A stretch of 64,000 nt of DNA from Sporosarcina sp. FSL K6-1522. Its GTDB lineage: Bacteria > Bacillota > Bacilli > Bacillales_A > Planococcaceae. A model generated the notes under the pieces. The model ran no database searches, was not told the DNA's origin, and saw only the letters and a program-made list of their open reading frames with translations. The translations under genes were made by a program, and so were the position numbers. Shown here piece after piece: positions 9,116 to 17,831 of this stretch (its first letter is position 1; each line of letters begins with the position of its first letter). Location: NCBI RefSeq assembly GCF_038622445.1, contig NZ_CP152019.1, positions 2,702,501-2,766,500 of the forward strand, written 5' to 3'.

Positions 9116-9691
9116 ATGCGTAAACAACAACAGCGAAATGAGATGTTGAATCGCTTGCAGACGATAGAACGTTCAGAACACACAAAGAAATCTTTGGAAA
9201 TGGTTGAACAAGTACTTGCTTCAGAAGAGTTTCAACGGGCTAGCACAATAGGTGTTACACTATCTCGATTTCCTGAAGTGGATACACGTCCTTTGATAGA
9301 AGCAGCGTGGAATGCGGGGAAGCGAATAGCTGTACCGAAATGTATACGTGCAACTCGCGAAATGGATTTTCGAATTTTTACGTCATTTGACCAACTTGAA
9401 ACGGTCTATATGAATTTATTAGAACCGATTGTGGCCGAAACCGAAGCCGTTGAGAAGGATGCAATTGATTTGCAAATTGTCCCAGGCGTTGTCTTTTCGG
9501 ATGAGGGCTATCGAATTGGTTTTGGTGGCGGTTATTATGATCGCTATCTAGCACAATTTGAGAATGCTACCTTATCGCTAGCATTTACTTGCCAAACGGG
9601 GCATTTGCTCCCGATTGAAAAATATGACATACCCGTTCAGAAAATTGTTACGGAACAAGGCGTAATCGATTGCCAAGGAGAAGGAGAGTAG
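9116..9691 (+). CDS. yqgN: 5-formyltetrahydrofolate cyclo-ligase
   Basis: ATP-dependent conversion of 5-formyl-THF to 5,10-methenyl-THF in the cytosol. 191 residues. The family signature appears as GYRIGFGGGYYDRYL near residue 140, the loop that binds phosphate and ATP, and a basic N-terminus (MRKQQQR) is typical. AAAGGGGG precedes the ATG. The next gene follows after three bases, so the two form an operon, as in the B. subtilis yqgN region. It links functionally with folD and the gcv operon in this window through one-carbon metabolism. Confidence 0.93.
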   Translation: MRKQQQRNEMLNRLQTIERSEHTKKSLEMVEQVLASEEFQRASTIGVTLSRFPEVDTRPLIEAAWNAGKRIAVPKCIRATREMDFRIFTSFDQLETVYMNLLEPIVAETEAVEKDAIDLQIVPGVVFSDEGYRIGFGGGYYDRYLAQFENATLSLAFTCQTGHLLPIEKYDIPVQKIVTEQGVIDCQGEGE

Positions 9692-9694
9692 GGA

Positions 9695-9883
9695 ATGAAC
9701 GACTATTTTAGCGTCATTCAACTTCTAAAACGATTTGGGATTTACGTCTATATGGGCGACAAGAAATCAGATATTGAGATGATGCAGACCGAGGTGAAGG
9801 ATCTCTTCGATAGTGGATTGATCCCACAGGATGTCTATTTACAAGCAATATTATTACTCCGAAAAGAATTATCCAACATATAG
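9695..9883 (+). CDS. yqgQ: YqgQ family protein (DUF910)
   Basis: 62 residues, soluble, helical: MNDYFSVIQLLKRFGIYVYMGDK and an acidic helix MMQTEVKDLFDSGLI. This matches the DUF910/YqgQ family, which has a three-helix fold and unknown function. It starts three bases after the yqgN stop, with AAGGAGAAGGAG before the ATG. In B. subtilis yqgQ is flanked by the rhomboid gene yqgP and glcK; both are missing here. Confidence 0.88.
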   Translation: MNDYFSVIQLLKRFGIYVYMGDKKSDIEMMQTEVKDLFDSGLIPQDVYLQAILLLRKELSNI

Positions 9884-10082
9884 ATTATTAGATAAGGTTT
9901 TACCTTGAATTAACAGGGATTTGGAATTACACGCAGACACAATATTTTAGTTCTTTAGACCTTTTATTAGGCGCTTTTGAAACTTTTCTCCATCTTCGCC
10001 GTCTATTATGTAGTACGTGCAATTAAGATGGTAGTTGTATCTGTACTTTATCAGCAGTTAAATTATGAAAGGGAGAGATGGA

Positions 10083-11978
10083 ATGAAGAACAAAGCTTGG
10101 CCCAAACATTCCGTGCTCATCATCGCAATAGTCGCAACATGGCTTACAACGTATTTTGGTTATCTCACAAGCTTTAATATGAAAATCGATAATATGATGC
10201 AGGAATTCATTCTCTTTATGAATCCGCTCAGCTTTCTTTTATTGGTCTATGGACTTGCGCTATTCATGAAAAGTACGAAAAAACGAAATCGCTATTTACT
10301 AACTGTCAGCATACTAACGTCAATTGTTATGTTCAGTAACGCTGTGTTTTACAGGTTTTTCAATGACTTTATTACATTACCGGTACTATTTCAGACAAGT
10401 AACTTTGGAGATTTGTCTTCATCGGTTACAGCGAACTTGCATTTAACGGATATCTTTTTCTTTACAGACGTTTTGATCGTTTTCTTGGCGATTAAATTTA
10501 TTCCTGAAAGAGAACGGACGGCTCAGCGTAGTAAAATTGCACGCAAACTATACTTTGTTGTCACTGCAACGATTATGATGGTCAATCTTGGTCTTGCGGA
10601 AACAGAACGCCCTCAACTGTTAACACGTAGCTTTGATCGGGAATTACTGGTAAAGAATATTGGGACGTATAACTACCATATTTATGATTTGTTTATTCAA
10701 TCGAAATCACATGCACAACGTGCACTTGCAGATGGCAGTGAATTGGTAGAGGTAGGAAACTATATTAATGCGAACTACGCTGCTCCAGACCCTGAAATGT
10801 TTGGAATTGCTGAAAAGCGTAATTTGATTGTTGTGTCGCTAGAGTCGCTACAATCATTTGTCATTAATGAAGAAATGGATGGTAACGTGATTACACCATT
10901 TTTGAATGAGTTGACAAATGATCCAGACACATTCTATTTTAATAATTTTTATCAACAAACAGGACTTGGGAAAACATCAGATTCAGAGTTCCTGCTTGAA
11001 AATTCATTGTATCCACGAAATGGTAGTGCAGTATTTTTCACACATAGTGGAAATACGTACCAATCCATGGCGGAGCAGCTTGGCAATAAAGGCTATTTCA
11101 CAAATGTAATGCATGCTAATAACCGAAGCTTCTGGAACCGTGACATTATGTATGATGCACTGGGTATTGATAAATTTTATGATTTAAAAAGTTATGAGAT
11201 TGGGGAAGGCGAAGCGGTCAACTGGGGTATGAAGGACATTCCGTTCTTTGATCAATCAGTTGAGTGGATGAAAGATATGCCACAACCATTTTACTCAAGG
11301 TTAATTACATTAACGAATCATCACCCGTTTGTATTAGATGAGGAAGATAAGCTCATTCCTGAATATACGTCTAATTCAAATACGCTAAATAAGTATTTTC
11401 AAACAGTTAGATATATGGACGAGGCTGTCAAATTGTTCTTTGACAATTTGAAAGCGAGTGGGCTTTATGATAATTCTATTATTGTGATGTATGGAGACCA
11501 TTATGGTATTTCAGAAAATCATAATAAAGCGATGGGCATGTATTTGGATAAGGAAATTACACCTTATGACAATGCAGTTCTTCAAAGAGTGCCGTTGTAT
11601 GTTCATATCCCGGGTTATGGGAAAGGGAAAGTTGTAGAAGAGGTTTCAGGTCAAATTGACTTGCGTCCAACGATTTTACACTTGATGGGAATTGAGACGA
11701 AAGACGATATGCAACTTGGTGCGGATATTTTCTCACCTGATCACGAGCCGTTTGCCATTTTCCGTGACGGACGTTTCGTAACGGATAAACACGTCTACAC
11801 GCAAGATGTTTGTTACGATAGTGAGACAGGTGAAGAGACTGAAATGGCTGCATGTGAGCCGTTTATCGAACGTGCCACAACTGAACTTGGCTACTCTGAT
11901 ATGATCATTAATGGAGATTTGCTCAGATTTAAAGAAGAACAAGAGCAAACCCCTGTATTAAAAGCTGGTCAGCAGTAA
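10083..11978 (+). CDS. yqgS: LtaS-family glycerol phosphate transferase (YqgS-like)
   Basis: Lipoteichoic acid synthase-type enzyme, 631 residues from the ATG at 10083, which has GGGAGAG upstream; an ATG 18 bases earlier lacks an RBS. Five membrane segments fill residues 8-180. The extracellular sulfatase-like domain follows, with the Mn/substrate residues visible: Glu in VVSLESLQSF, nucleophile Thr298 in GLGKTSDSEF, and Asp-His in VMYGDHYGISENHNKAM. B. subtilis has four paralogues (LtaS, YfnI, YqgS, YvgJ). The chromosomal position next to yqgQ makes YqgS the closest match; whether it is the main LTA synthase or a primase/stress paralogue cannot be told here. Confidence 0.92.
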   Translation: MKNKAWPKHSVLIIAIVATWLTTYFGYLTSFNMKIDNMMQEFILFMNPLSFLLLVYGLALFMKSTKKRNRYLLTVSILTSIVMFSNAVFYRFFNDFITLPVLFQTSNFGDLSSSVTANLHLTDIFFFTDVLIVFLAIKFIPERERTAQRSKIARKLYFVVTATIMMVNLGLAETERPQLLTRSFDRELLVKNIGTYNYHIYDLFIQSKSHAQRALADGSELVEVGNYINANYAAPDPEMFGIAEKRNLIVVSLESLQSFVINEEMDGNVITPFLNELTNDPDTFYFNNFYQQTGLGKTSDSEFLLENSLYPRNGSAVFFTHSGNTYQSMAEQLGNKGYFTNVMHANNRSFWNRDIMYDALGIDKFYDLKSYEIGEGEAVNWGMKDIPFFDQSVEWMKDMPQPFYSRLITLTNHHPFVLDEEDKLIPEYTSNSNTLNKYFQTVRYMDEAVKLFFDNLKASGLYDNSIIVMYGDHYGISENHNKAMGMYLDKEITPYDNAVLQRVPLYVHIPGYGKGKVVEEVSGQIDLRPTILHLMGIETKDDMQLGADIFSPDHEPFAIFRDGRFVTDKHVYTQDVCYDSETGEETEMAACEPFIERATTELGYSDMIINGDLLRFKEEQEQTPVLKAGQQ

Positions 11979-11990
11979 GCATGATAAGGT

Positions 11991-12023
11991 TCTGCACGGT
12001 GCATGCCGTGCAGAGCTTTTTTT
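11991..12023 (+). terminator. terminator of the LtaS-family gene
   Basis: TCTGCACGG (11991-11999) pairs with CCGTGCAGA (12006-12014), followed by a seven-T run. Confidence 0.85.
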
Positions 12024-12097
12024 CATAAAGAAAGTTCTATAATTTTCAATTGTTAGAAGTTGAAGGGAAGTATTCTCTTTAGAAAGGAGTTCATAAG

Positions 12098-13204
12098 TTG
12101 CGAAAAAGGGTGTCCGTCTTCAGTTTGGCAGTTTTGATTTTAGCAGGATGTACGGCAGAGACAGATCATTTAGCCGATAAACCTGCTGATATTACCGATC
12201 CAGTTAAGAAAAACGATCAAGATCGTAAAAATGTTACGCAACAGCTATTGAAGGCTGATCCAGCGACGTTTCATTTTGTTGCCGATTGGCTAACCGATTC
12301 AACAATCGCTTATGTTGAGAAGAGCGACGGACGTTATAAAGTGAACAGCTTTGATTTGGAAACGGGGAAAACGATGATGTTGTATGAAGATTCCTCCATG
12401 ATTATAGACGTTTTGATTCATCCATTACGAGAATATATGTTAATACATACGAGTGACGACCCAACCGCAGCTACAGTAAAATTAATGACGATTGATGGTG
12501 TTGTTCAGGATGAACTGACCGTTGCCTCTACTGAACTTGCGATTGAATGGAATGATCTCGATCCGCAGCTTATTCTCTTAACGGGTTTTCAACCAGATTG
12601 GACATTTGATGTATTTTTATATGATGGGCATAAGGAGCAGTTTGGTTTACTTACGATGGAAGAGCCTTTTCCGAAATGGTTCGGTACAGAGAAAGTGGTT
12701 CTCGGTCGCGTTGCGGAACATGCACTTGACGGGGCAGAGTTACTGACTTATGAACTTGCAACCGAACAATGGAGCCTGCTGGATGTTGGAAATGCTATTT
12801 ATTTTGATACATATGAGGATGTCATACTCATCGCAAGCCTCGGCGATGAAAATACGGCGAAATATACGATTAGAGGGCAGGATGGCGAGATCCGCTCGGA
12901 GTGGCAAATGCCAGCCATCAGTAACTATTCAGAATGGATCCATCCGGATATTGAGTGGATATCCAAAGATGTTATTGTACTAGCTGCCCCTGACGAAGGG
13001 GGCCAACTGGATGAATTGGCATCGCCCTACAGGCTTATTCGTGTGACAGAAGGGAGGCAGGAGGTCGTCACCGAGGAGGTTATACAGAGCTCGTTACGCT
13101 GTTCACCGGCAGGGAAGTACTGTCTTACAGGGTATTCGTTGGAAACACTAATCGATGTTGAGACAAAGAAGGAAATCCCTTGGCTAACATTCCCGGAGTC
13201 CTAA
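12098..13204 (+). CDS. yqgU: lipoprotein with beta-propeller-like body, YqgU-like
   Basis: 368 residues from a TTG start with GAAAGGAG upstream. The N-terminus MRKRVSVFSLAVLILAGC is a lipoprotein signal peptide with lipobox LAGC, so the mature protein is lipid-anchored outside the membrane. The rest alternates short beta strands (TIAYVEKSDGRYKVNSFDLETG, YEDVILIASLGDENTAKY), consistent with a WD/TolB-type propeller. A CX5C pair (SSLRCSPAGKYCL) lies near the C-terminus. Position matches B. subtilis yqgU, whose role is unknown. Confidence 0.82.
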   Translation: MRKRVSVFSLAVLILAGCTAETDHLADKPADITDPVKKNDQDRKNVTQQLLKADPATFHFVADWLTDSTIAYVEKSDGRYKVNSFDLETGKTMMLYEDSSMIIDVLIHPLREYMLIHTSDDPTAATVKLMTIDGVVQDELTVASTELAIEWNDLDPQLILLTGFQPDWTFDVFLYDGHKEQFGLLTMEEPFPKWFGTEKVVLGRVAEHALDGAELLTYELATEQWSLLDVGNAIYFDTYEDVILIASLGDENTAKYTIRGQDGEIRSEWQMPAISNYSEWIHPDIEWISKDVIVLAAPDEGGQLDELASPYRLIRVTEGRQEVVTEEVIQSSLRCSPAGKYCLTGYSLETLIDVETKKEIPWLTFPES

Positions 13205-13210
13205 GGGGAT

Positions 13211-13251
13211 ATGTCTTTGTTCAAACTTATTCATAGTTTGAGCAAAGACAT
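13211..13251 (+). terminator. inverted repeat after yqgU, probable terminator
   Basis: A 17-base stem with one mismatch (ATGTCTTTGTTCAAACT and complement ending ACAT at 13251), seven-base loop. The tail is only weakly T-rich. Confidence 0.5.
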
Positions 13252-13264
13252 AATTTTAGACAAT

Positions 13265-13306
13265 AAAAAACATCCTTTGTAAATACATTCACAAAGGATG
13301 TTTTTT
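13265..13306. terminator. bidirectional terminator between yqgU and DUF2759 gene
   Basis: Sixteen-base perfect stem (AAAAAACATCCTTTGT at 13265-13280, complement 13291-13306), ten-base loop, with A and T runs that serve both strands. Confidence 0.9.
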
Positions 13307-13336
13307 ATCATGTTTAGTTGCCTTATTTGGCTTGTC

Positions 13337-13513
13337 TTACAGACCTGGTGGGAAACCTTGGAATACAAGTGTTGCAACCGTGAAAGCTCCAAAAACAACT
13401 GCAGCTCCAAGGTTAAAAACGATACTTAAAACATTACGTTCTTTGAATGCTTGGACCGTTCCAACAACTGACAAAATTGCAACCAGACCAAAAATGACCA
13501 TTAATAAGTTCAT
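13337..13513 (-). CDS. small membrane protein, DUF2759 family
   Basis: A 58-residue protein starting MNLLMVIFGLVAILSVVGTV and ending TLVFQGFPPGL. It has two membrane segments (about 3-19 and 31-50) joined by a short basic loop FKERNVLS. GAAAGGAG precedes the ATG at good distance. It fits the DUF2759 family found at this spot in bacilli (YqgW-like). Function unknown. It shares a bidirectional terminator with yqgU. Confidence 0.75.
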   Translation of the reverse strand: MNLLMVIFGLVAILSVVGTVQAFKERNVLSIVFNLGAAVVFGAFTVATLVFQGFPPGL

Positions 13514-13725
13514 TGTGAGACACTCCTTTCAACAATAGGAACTTCCGCCAAATTCGTTCACTTTCTGTGAACTATGCAGAAGTCAGCACATCCTGTGCAA
13601 GTTTAATTTAACAAGATTCCTCTTCTATTGTACTGTTTACATTTCCTTTTGTCGAGGTTAATTCATGACGATTGTTTGAAATCTCTCAACAAGTTGCGTA
13701 GTATAATTTAGAGGAGGTGGAGACT

Positions 13726-14364
13726 ATGTTGAAAATTAGTACATATCCACTAGGACCGATTCAGACGAATTGCTACATTGTTCAAGATGAGGTTGGCAAT
13801 TGTCTCATTGTGGATCCAGGTGAAGAGAGTGCAAGGATTATTCGTAAAGTAGTTAGTCAGGAGTTGACGCCTATTGCTATTCTGTTAACGCACGCTCATT
13901 TTGATCATATAGGTGCTGTTGATAGCGTGCGGGATCGGTTTGGGATTCCGGTCTATTTGCATGAAGAGGAAAGGGAATGGTTGTCAGATCCGAAGCTAAA
14001 TGGTTCTGCAAAATATGCAGGGTTGCCAAACGTTCAAAATCGACAAGCGGATCATTTACTTTCAGAAGAGGGCATTATTGAAATCGGCCCATTTACATTT
14101 GAAGTAAGACATACACCCGGACATTCTCCAGGGAGTGTCTCGTATATTTTCGATGCGGCTCGTTTTGCGATTGTTGGAGATACACTATTTAAACAAAGTG
14201 TGGGCCGAACGGATTTACCGGGTGGAAATACGAGTGTCTTGTTAGCATCGATTCACGATAAACTGTTGGAGTTGGATGATGACTTTATCCTGTATCCAGG
14301 GCACGGAACCTCAACAACACCAGAAGATGAAAAAGATTCAAATCCTTTTTTGAACGGTTTTTAA
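13726..14364 (+). CDS. yqgX: metallo-beta-lactamase fold hydrolase (glyoxalase II-like, YqgX)
   Basis: Zn hydrolase of 212 residues. The start at 13726 (MLKISTYPLG) follows GAGGAGGT at seven bases; a GTG nine bases upstream lies inside that site. Metal-binding motifs: THAHFDHIGAV, TPGHSPGS, VGDTLF and PGHGTSTT. It belongs to the glyoxalase II-like branch that hydrolyses thioesters such as S-lactoyl adducts. B. subtilis YqgX has been linked to methylglyoxal detoxification, which I take only as family knowledge. Confidence 0.88.
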   Translation: MLKISTYPLGPIQTNCYIVQDEVGNCLIVDPGEESARIIRKVVSQELTPIAILLTHAHFDHIGAVDSVRDRFGIPVYLHEEEREWLSDPKLNGSAKYAGLPNVQNRQADHLLSEEGIIEIGPFTFEVRHTPGHSPGSVSYIFDAARFAIVGDTLFKQSVGRTDLPGGNTSVLLASIHDKLLELDDDFILYPGHGTSTTPEDEKDSNPFLNGF

Positions 14365-14377
14365 ATAGAAGGAAAAC

Positions 14378-14407
14378 AAAAAAACAGCCTAAAAGGGCTG
14401 TTTTTTT
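14378..14407. terminator. bidirectional terminator between yqgX and yqgY
   Basis: ACAGCC (14384-14389) pairs with GGCTGT (14396-14401), flanked by an A-run and a seven-T run. Confidence 0.8.
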
Positions 14408-14417
14408 GTATGTACGA

Positions 14418-14660
14418 TTAGTGACTAACACCTTGTACGTGGATGAACGTTGAGTAGTAGCTAAATCCGACCATGAAAATCATCAGGTAAGCTCCAAATA
14501 GGTACATATACATACGCTCTGTCAAGTTCAGATATCCAAGTAGTAGGAAGAAAAACGTGTTTGCGACAAAAAGAAGTGCAGCTGGTAGCATGTCGCCTAC
14601 GAAAAACATTATAGCGAATATGCCTGTCCAGAAGCCCATCAGCTTGAACATGTTATCCAT
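14418..14660 (-). CDS. yqgY: small membrane protein, DUF2626 family (YqgY-like)
   Basis: 80 residues, MDNMFKLMGFWTGIFAIMFF. GGAGGGA lies before the ATG at 14660, which decides the start over the longer in-frame reading. Three hydrophobic segments are separated by very short loops. Position next to yqgX and upstream of comG matches yqgY. Function unknown. Confidence 0.82.
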   Translation of the reverse strand: MDNMFKLMGFWTGIFAIMFFVGDMLPAALLFVANTFFFLLLGYLNLTERMYMYLFGAYLMIFMVGFSYYSTFIHVQGVSH

Positions 14661-14798
14661 GTGTGTGTCCCTCCTTAAATAAAACATTACAATAAGCTCA
14701 CATTCATTATAAAGGATAACAACCACAGATGTAAACTCCAATCGTATTTTCATTGTGACAAAGCCGTGTAAAAAGAGAAGAATGCTTGTTTTTTTGCC

Positions 14799-14842
14799 AA
14801 AAATCATATTTGGGCCTAAATTTGACTTCAAAAATTGGTTTT
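14799..14842 (+). promoter_or_regulatory. ComK-box-like sequence upstream of comGA
   Basis: Two AT-boxes of the form AAAA-N5-TTTT are present: AAAA-ATCAT-ATTT at 14799-14811 (one mismatch) and a perfect AAAA-ATTGG-TTTT at 14830-14842. The gap between them is 18 bases. For B. subtilis K-boxes the established gaps are 8, 18 or 31 bases. The pair lies about 150 bases before comGA, the classic ComK target. A weak core promoter such as TTCCAA (14885) with TATACT (14909) would fit an activator-dependent gene. Confidence 0.6.
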
Positions 14843-14922
14843 GCTCGTTTTTGTCGACATACAATTCGACTTTGTGGAAAAGTGTTCCAAATAAGGGGGT
14901 GTCCATTGTATACTTTATGTTA

Positions 14923-14945
14923 AGACGGGAAGCGGTCTCCCGTCT
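14923..14945 (+). other. hairpin in the comG leader
   Basis: AGACGGGA (14923-14930) and TCCCGTCT (14938-14945) form a perfect eight-base stem with a seven-base loop, 48 bases before the comGA start. It has no T-run, so it is not an ordinary terminator. Confidence 0.45.
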
Positions 14946-14992
14946 AAATAAGATGGATCAACATTCCATTATTACTGAAAGAGGGGTGCTCA

Positions 14993-16006
14993 ATGGTTAG
15001 ACATGATAACGTCATTGAACGTAAATGTTTTCAGTTGCTAGAAAAAGCGATTAGTTATGAAGCAACCGATATCCACCTCGTGCCAATGAGCGAGGGATAT
15101 GATGTATCGTTTAAAAAAGATTCCAAACTCGATCGGTCCGGAATACTTCCCCCACAATTAGCGGGCCGTATGATTTCCTTTTACAAATTCCTTTCCTCAC
15201 TCGATATAAGTGATAGGCGAAAACCGCAAAGTGGTTCTTTCCATAAGCGGGTTCAAGGAGAAAATTATTCTTTTCGCGTATCTACCATTCCTGCTATTCA
15301 ATTAAAAGAAAGTGTTGTTATACGTTTGCAAAAGCATGACAAAATTGTTCCGCTCGATGAATTATGCATGGAACGAGCGTGGGCAGACCAATTACGCCTC
15401 GCTACATCGAAACAACAGGGATTGCTTATTACAACCGGACCAACCGGTTGTGGAAAGACGACGACCATTTATTCGTTAACAGCGCATTGTACCAATCGGT
15501 TAGAGCGTCATGTCATTACTCTGGAAGACCCTGTTGAAAATAATCATTCCCATTTGTTGCAAATCCAGGTGAATGAACAATCAGGCATGACTTATGCGAG
15601 TGGTTTGAAGGCGATTTTGCGCCATTCTCCAGATGTCATTATGATTGGTGAAATTAGAGATAGTGAGACCGCTAAGATTGCTGTTCAAGCCGCGTTGACA
15701 GGTCATTTAGTCATCACTAGCATTCATTCGAAAGATCCCGCAGGTTGTTTCTACAGGATGATGGATTTTGGGGTTTCGATTGAAGAATTGAGACAGACAG
15801 TTGTTTGTATCGCGGCTCAGCGTCTCGTACGAACTTCCTCTGGGACAACGAGTGCCGTATTTGAAATTGTACAAGATGATGTGCTGGATGAAATGACGAA
15901 TTCAATTATGAAGGGTGACCGAATCATTGTTTCGGAAGAGCAAAAGGTAGAGGCACTTATGTTGAAATATAGCCATCCGAAAGTGGTGCAAGATGGACAT
16001 GCTTAA
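14993..16006 (+). CDS. comGA: competence pseudopilus assembly ATPase ComGA
   Basis: Traffic ATPase (GspE/PilB family) that powers assembly of the DNA-uptake pseudopilus at the inner face of the membrane. 337 residues. Motifs: Walker A GPTGCGKTTT, aspartate box around TLEDPVE, Walker B IMIGEIRDSETA and the His box LVITSIHS. The zinc-ribbon Cys motif of long GspE proteins is absent, as usual for ComGA. GAGGGG precedes the ATG. First gene of a seven-gene operon with overlapping ends. Confidence 0.95.
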   Translation: MVRHDNVIERKCFQLLEKAISYEATDIHLVPMSEGYDVSFKKDSKLDRSGILPPQLAGRMISFYKFLSSLDISDRRKPQSGSFHKRVQGENYSFRVSTIPAIQLKESVVIRLQKHDKIVPLDELCMERAWADQLRLATSKQQGLLITTGPTGCGKTTTIYSLTAHCTNRLERHVITLEDPVENNHSHLLQIQVNEQSGMTYASGLKAILRHSPDVIMIGEIRDSETAKIAVQAALTGHLVITSIHSKDPAGCFYRMMDFGVSIEELRQTVVCIAAQRLVRTSSGTTSAVFEIVQDDVLDEMTNSIMKGDRIIVSEEQKVEALMLKYSHPKVVQDGHA

Positions 16007-17048
16007 CGACAATATAGCGGCTAAGCGTAAGGTGCTGCTTGAAAATCGTCCAACCTTTTTAAAAAGGCTTGCGGTTCTTTTGAGGGAAGGCTATACGTTT
16101 CATGATGGTTTGCATTTACTATTGCCACACCACCTGAAAGAATATGACCGGATCTTAATAGAAGTAGAGGGAGACTTTAAAGCGGGATTTGGTGTCACAC
16201 AAATTTTTAGTCGTTTTGGATTTTCCTCAAGTATGTTGCTACCTATTTCGATTGCTGAAATGGATGGTCGGCTTGCAGATACCTTGGAGGAGATGGCCGA
16301 GCGTTTAAGAAAGAGTGAAGAGAAAAAGAAGAAACTCAAAAATCTATTGGTTTACCCTATTGCGCTCTTTGTTTTTGTTGCGGTTTTACTGATTGCGTTT
16401 CGTAAGTTCTTTTTACCCAATATGGAAATGCTTGCAATGTCTCGGCAAACGCAGGCGGGGGGCTTTGTTGCGGCATTACCATCAATTGTGTCCAAGATAC
16501 CGGATGCCATTATTGGTGTGGTAGTCATCTCGGCAAGTCTTGTAGGCATTATGCGTCTGCTCTATAAGAACATGACTCCAACGAGCAAGATTCACTTTTG
16601 TGTTTCAGTCCCAATCATTCGTATGTTTTTTATGATGATGAAGACGAGGGACTTTGCGAGCGAAATGGGTAGTTTGTTACAGTCAGGATTATCTATGCAA
16701 AATGCACTAGATGTGCTCATTAACCAGCAATTGGATGTCGTTTTAAGTACGATGACTACAAATGTGAAAGAACAAGTCATCTATGGTGAGCCCCTGCATA
16801 GCGCAATTGAGATGACGGATGGCTTGATGGGACAGCTAGCGGCTTTTGCGAAACATGGTGCTGATAGTGGGCATTTATCCAAAGAGCTATTGATTTATAG
16901 CGAGCATCTAGAGGAAACGATAGACCGCAAGCTCACCGCGATTTTAGCCTTGCTACAACCAGTATTATTTGGCGTCATAGCGCTTTGTATTTTGGCGGCT
17001 TATCTGACGTTATTGTTACCGGTTTATGGCATGATGGATAATTTATGA
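15993..17048 (+). CDS. comGB: competence pseudopilus membrane platform ComGB
   Basis: 351 residues of the GspF/PilC family, the polytopic platform that ComGA acts on. Two GspF domains are visible, each followed by membrane segments: about residues 115-140, 165-190 and 325-348. It overlaps comGA by 14 bases; an alternative start is the ATG at 15999. The motif AFAKHGADSGHLSKELLIYS is typical of the second GspF repeat. Confidence 0.92.
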   Translation: MDMLNDNIAAKRKVLLENRPTFLKRLAVLLREGYTFHDGLHLLLPHHLKEYDRILIEVEGDFKAGFGVTQIFSRFGFSSSMLLPISIAEMDGRLADTLEEMAERLRKSEEKKKKLKNLLVYPIALFVFVAVLLIAFRKFFLPNMEMLAMSRQTQAGGFVAALPSIVSKIPDAIIGVVVISASLVGIMRLLYKNMTPTSKIHFCVSVPIIRMFFMMMKTRDFASEMGSLLQSGLSMQNALDVLINQQLDVVLSTMTTNVKEQVIYGEPLHSAIEMTDGLMGQLAAFAKHGADSGHLSKELLIYSEHLEETIDRKLTAILALLQPVLFGVIALCILAAYLTLLLPVYGMMDNL

Positions 17049-17061
17049 AAGGGGCAAAAGG

Positions 17062-17394
17062 ATGAAACAAATCCGTGATAATCGTGGCTTCACTTTGATA
17101 GAAATGATGATCGTTTTGTTAATTATTTCCGTTTTGATTCTCATTGCGATTCCGAATGTTACGAAGCATTCAAAGTCCATTGATGAAAAAGGCTGTGATG
17201 CCTATGTGCATATGGTTCAAGGACAAGTAGAATCGTATAAAATGGATGTCAAAAAGATTCCGGGAAGTGTCGAAGAACTATCAGATAAAGGGTATCTACC
17301 CGAGAAAGCTGCATGTCCAGATGGCAGTGCAATTACGATTGATACAGATGGAAAAGTAACAGCAGCGCGAAAGGCTGCAAGCTCGGGAAGTTGA
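17062..17394 (+). CDS. comGC: major competence pseudopilin ComGC
   Basis: 110 residues. A type IV prepilin signal, MKQIRDNRG then FTLIEMMIVLLI, has the cleavage site after Gly9 and Glu at mature position 5. Two cysteines (EKGCDAY and KAACPDG) are placed to make the intramolecular disulfide known for ComGC. GAAAGGGG precedes the ATG. Cleavage would need the prepilin peptidase ComC, which is not in this window. Confidence 0.95.
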   Translation: MKQIRDNRGFTLIEMMIVLLIISVLILIAIPNVTKHSKSIDEKGCDAYVHMVQGQVESYKMDVKKIPGSVEELSDKGYLPEKAACPDGSAITIDTDGKVTAARKAASSGS

Positions 17395-17831
17395 TGATGA
17401 AAGCGCGTAAGGAAAATGGCTTTACTTTTCTTGAATTGCTGTTAGTTTTGGCTATTCTTTCGATACTAACCGCAATTATTATCCCGTCTGGTGATCGCTG
17501 GATGCGTGAGCAGACGGCAGAGAGTGCCATTCAGGCCTTTATGGCATCCATTCAAAATTTACAAGCCTATTCGATGGCTAATAATGCGTATACAAAATTA
17601 TCCTTCAAAAATGCTGGAACGATGTATATCACAGCGGTACCGGGAGAATTTGAATTTGCAAGGACGAATTTTCCGGCTGGTATGAAACTTGTGGGGGGAA
17701 TGGATAGCGTTGAGTTTCATGGAAATGGAGACATCATTAAGTCAGGTACATTAGTGCTTCAGACATCTTCCGGCTTTACAGAAATTCGCATTCAATTTCA
17801 ACGAGGGAGGATGGTGGTTTATGAACGATAA
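17394..17831 (+). CDS. comGD: minor pseudopilin ComGD
   Basis: About 145 residues. The ATG at 17394 overlaps the comGC stop (TGATG), and a second ATG follows at once. Prepilin signal KENG then FTFLELLLVLAILS, with Glu5. The body (SAIQAFMASIQNLQAYSM) continues the amphipathic spine helix expected for GspH-like minor pilins. Confidence 0.9.
   Translation: MMKARKENGFTFLELLLVLAILSILTAIIIPSGDRWMREQTAESAIQAFMASIQNLQAYSMANNAYTKLSFKNAGTMYITAVPGEFEFARTNFPAGMKLVGGMDSVEFHGNGDIIKSGTLVLQTSSGFTEIRIQFQRGRMVVYER

Noticed and set aside
9977..10177. 66-residue ORF overlapping the start of the LtaS-family gene
   Set aside because: Out of frame with the strong downstream gene and without an RBS.
13332..13538. 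68-residue plus-strand ORF
   Set aside because: It is the antisense shadow of the well-supported DUF2759 gene on the minus strand, which has a good RBS and terminator.
14755..15000. 81-residue ORF upstream of comGA
   Set aside because: It covers the K-box and leader, has no RBS and no protein-like composition.
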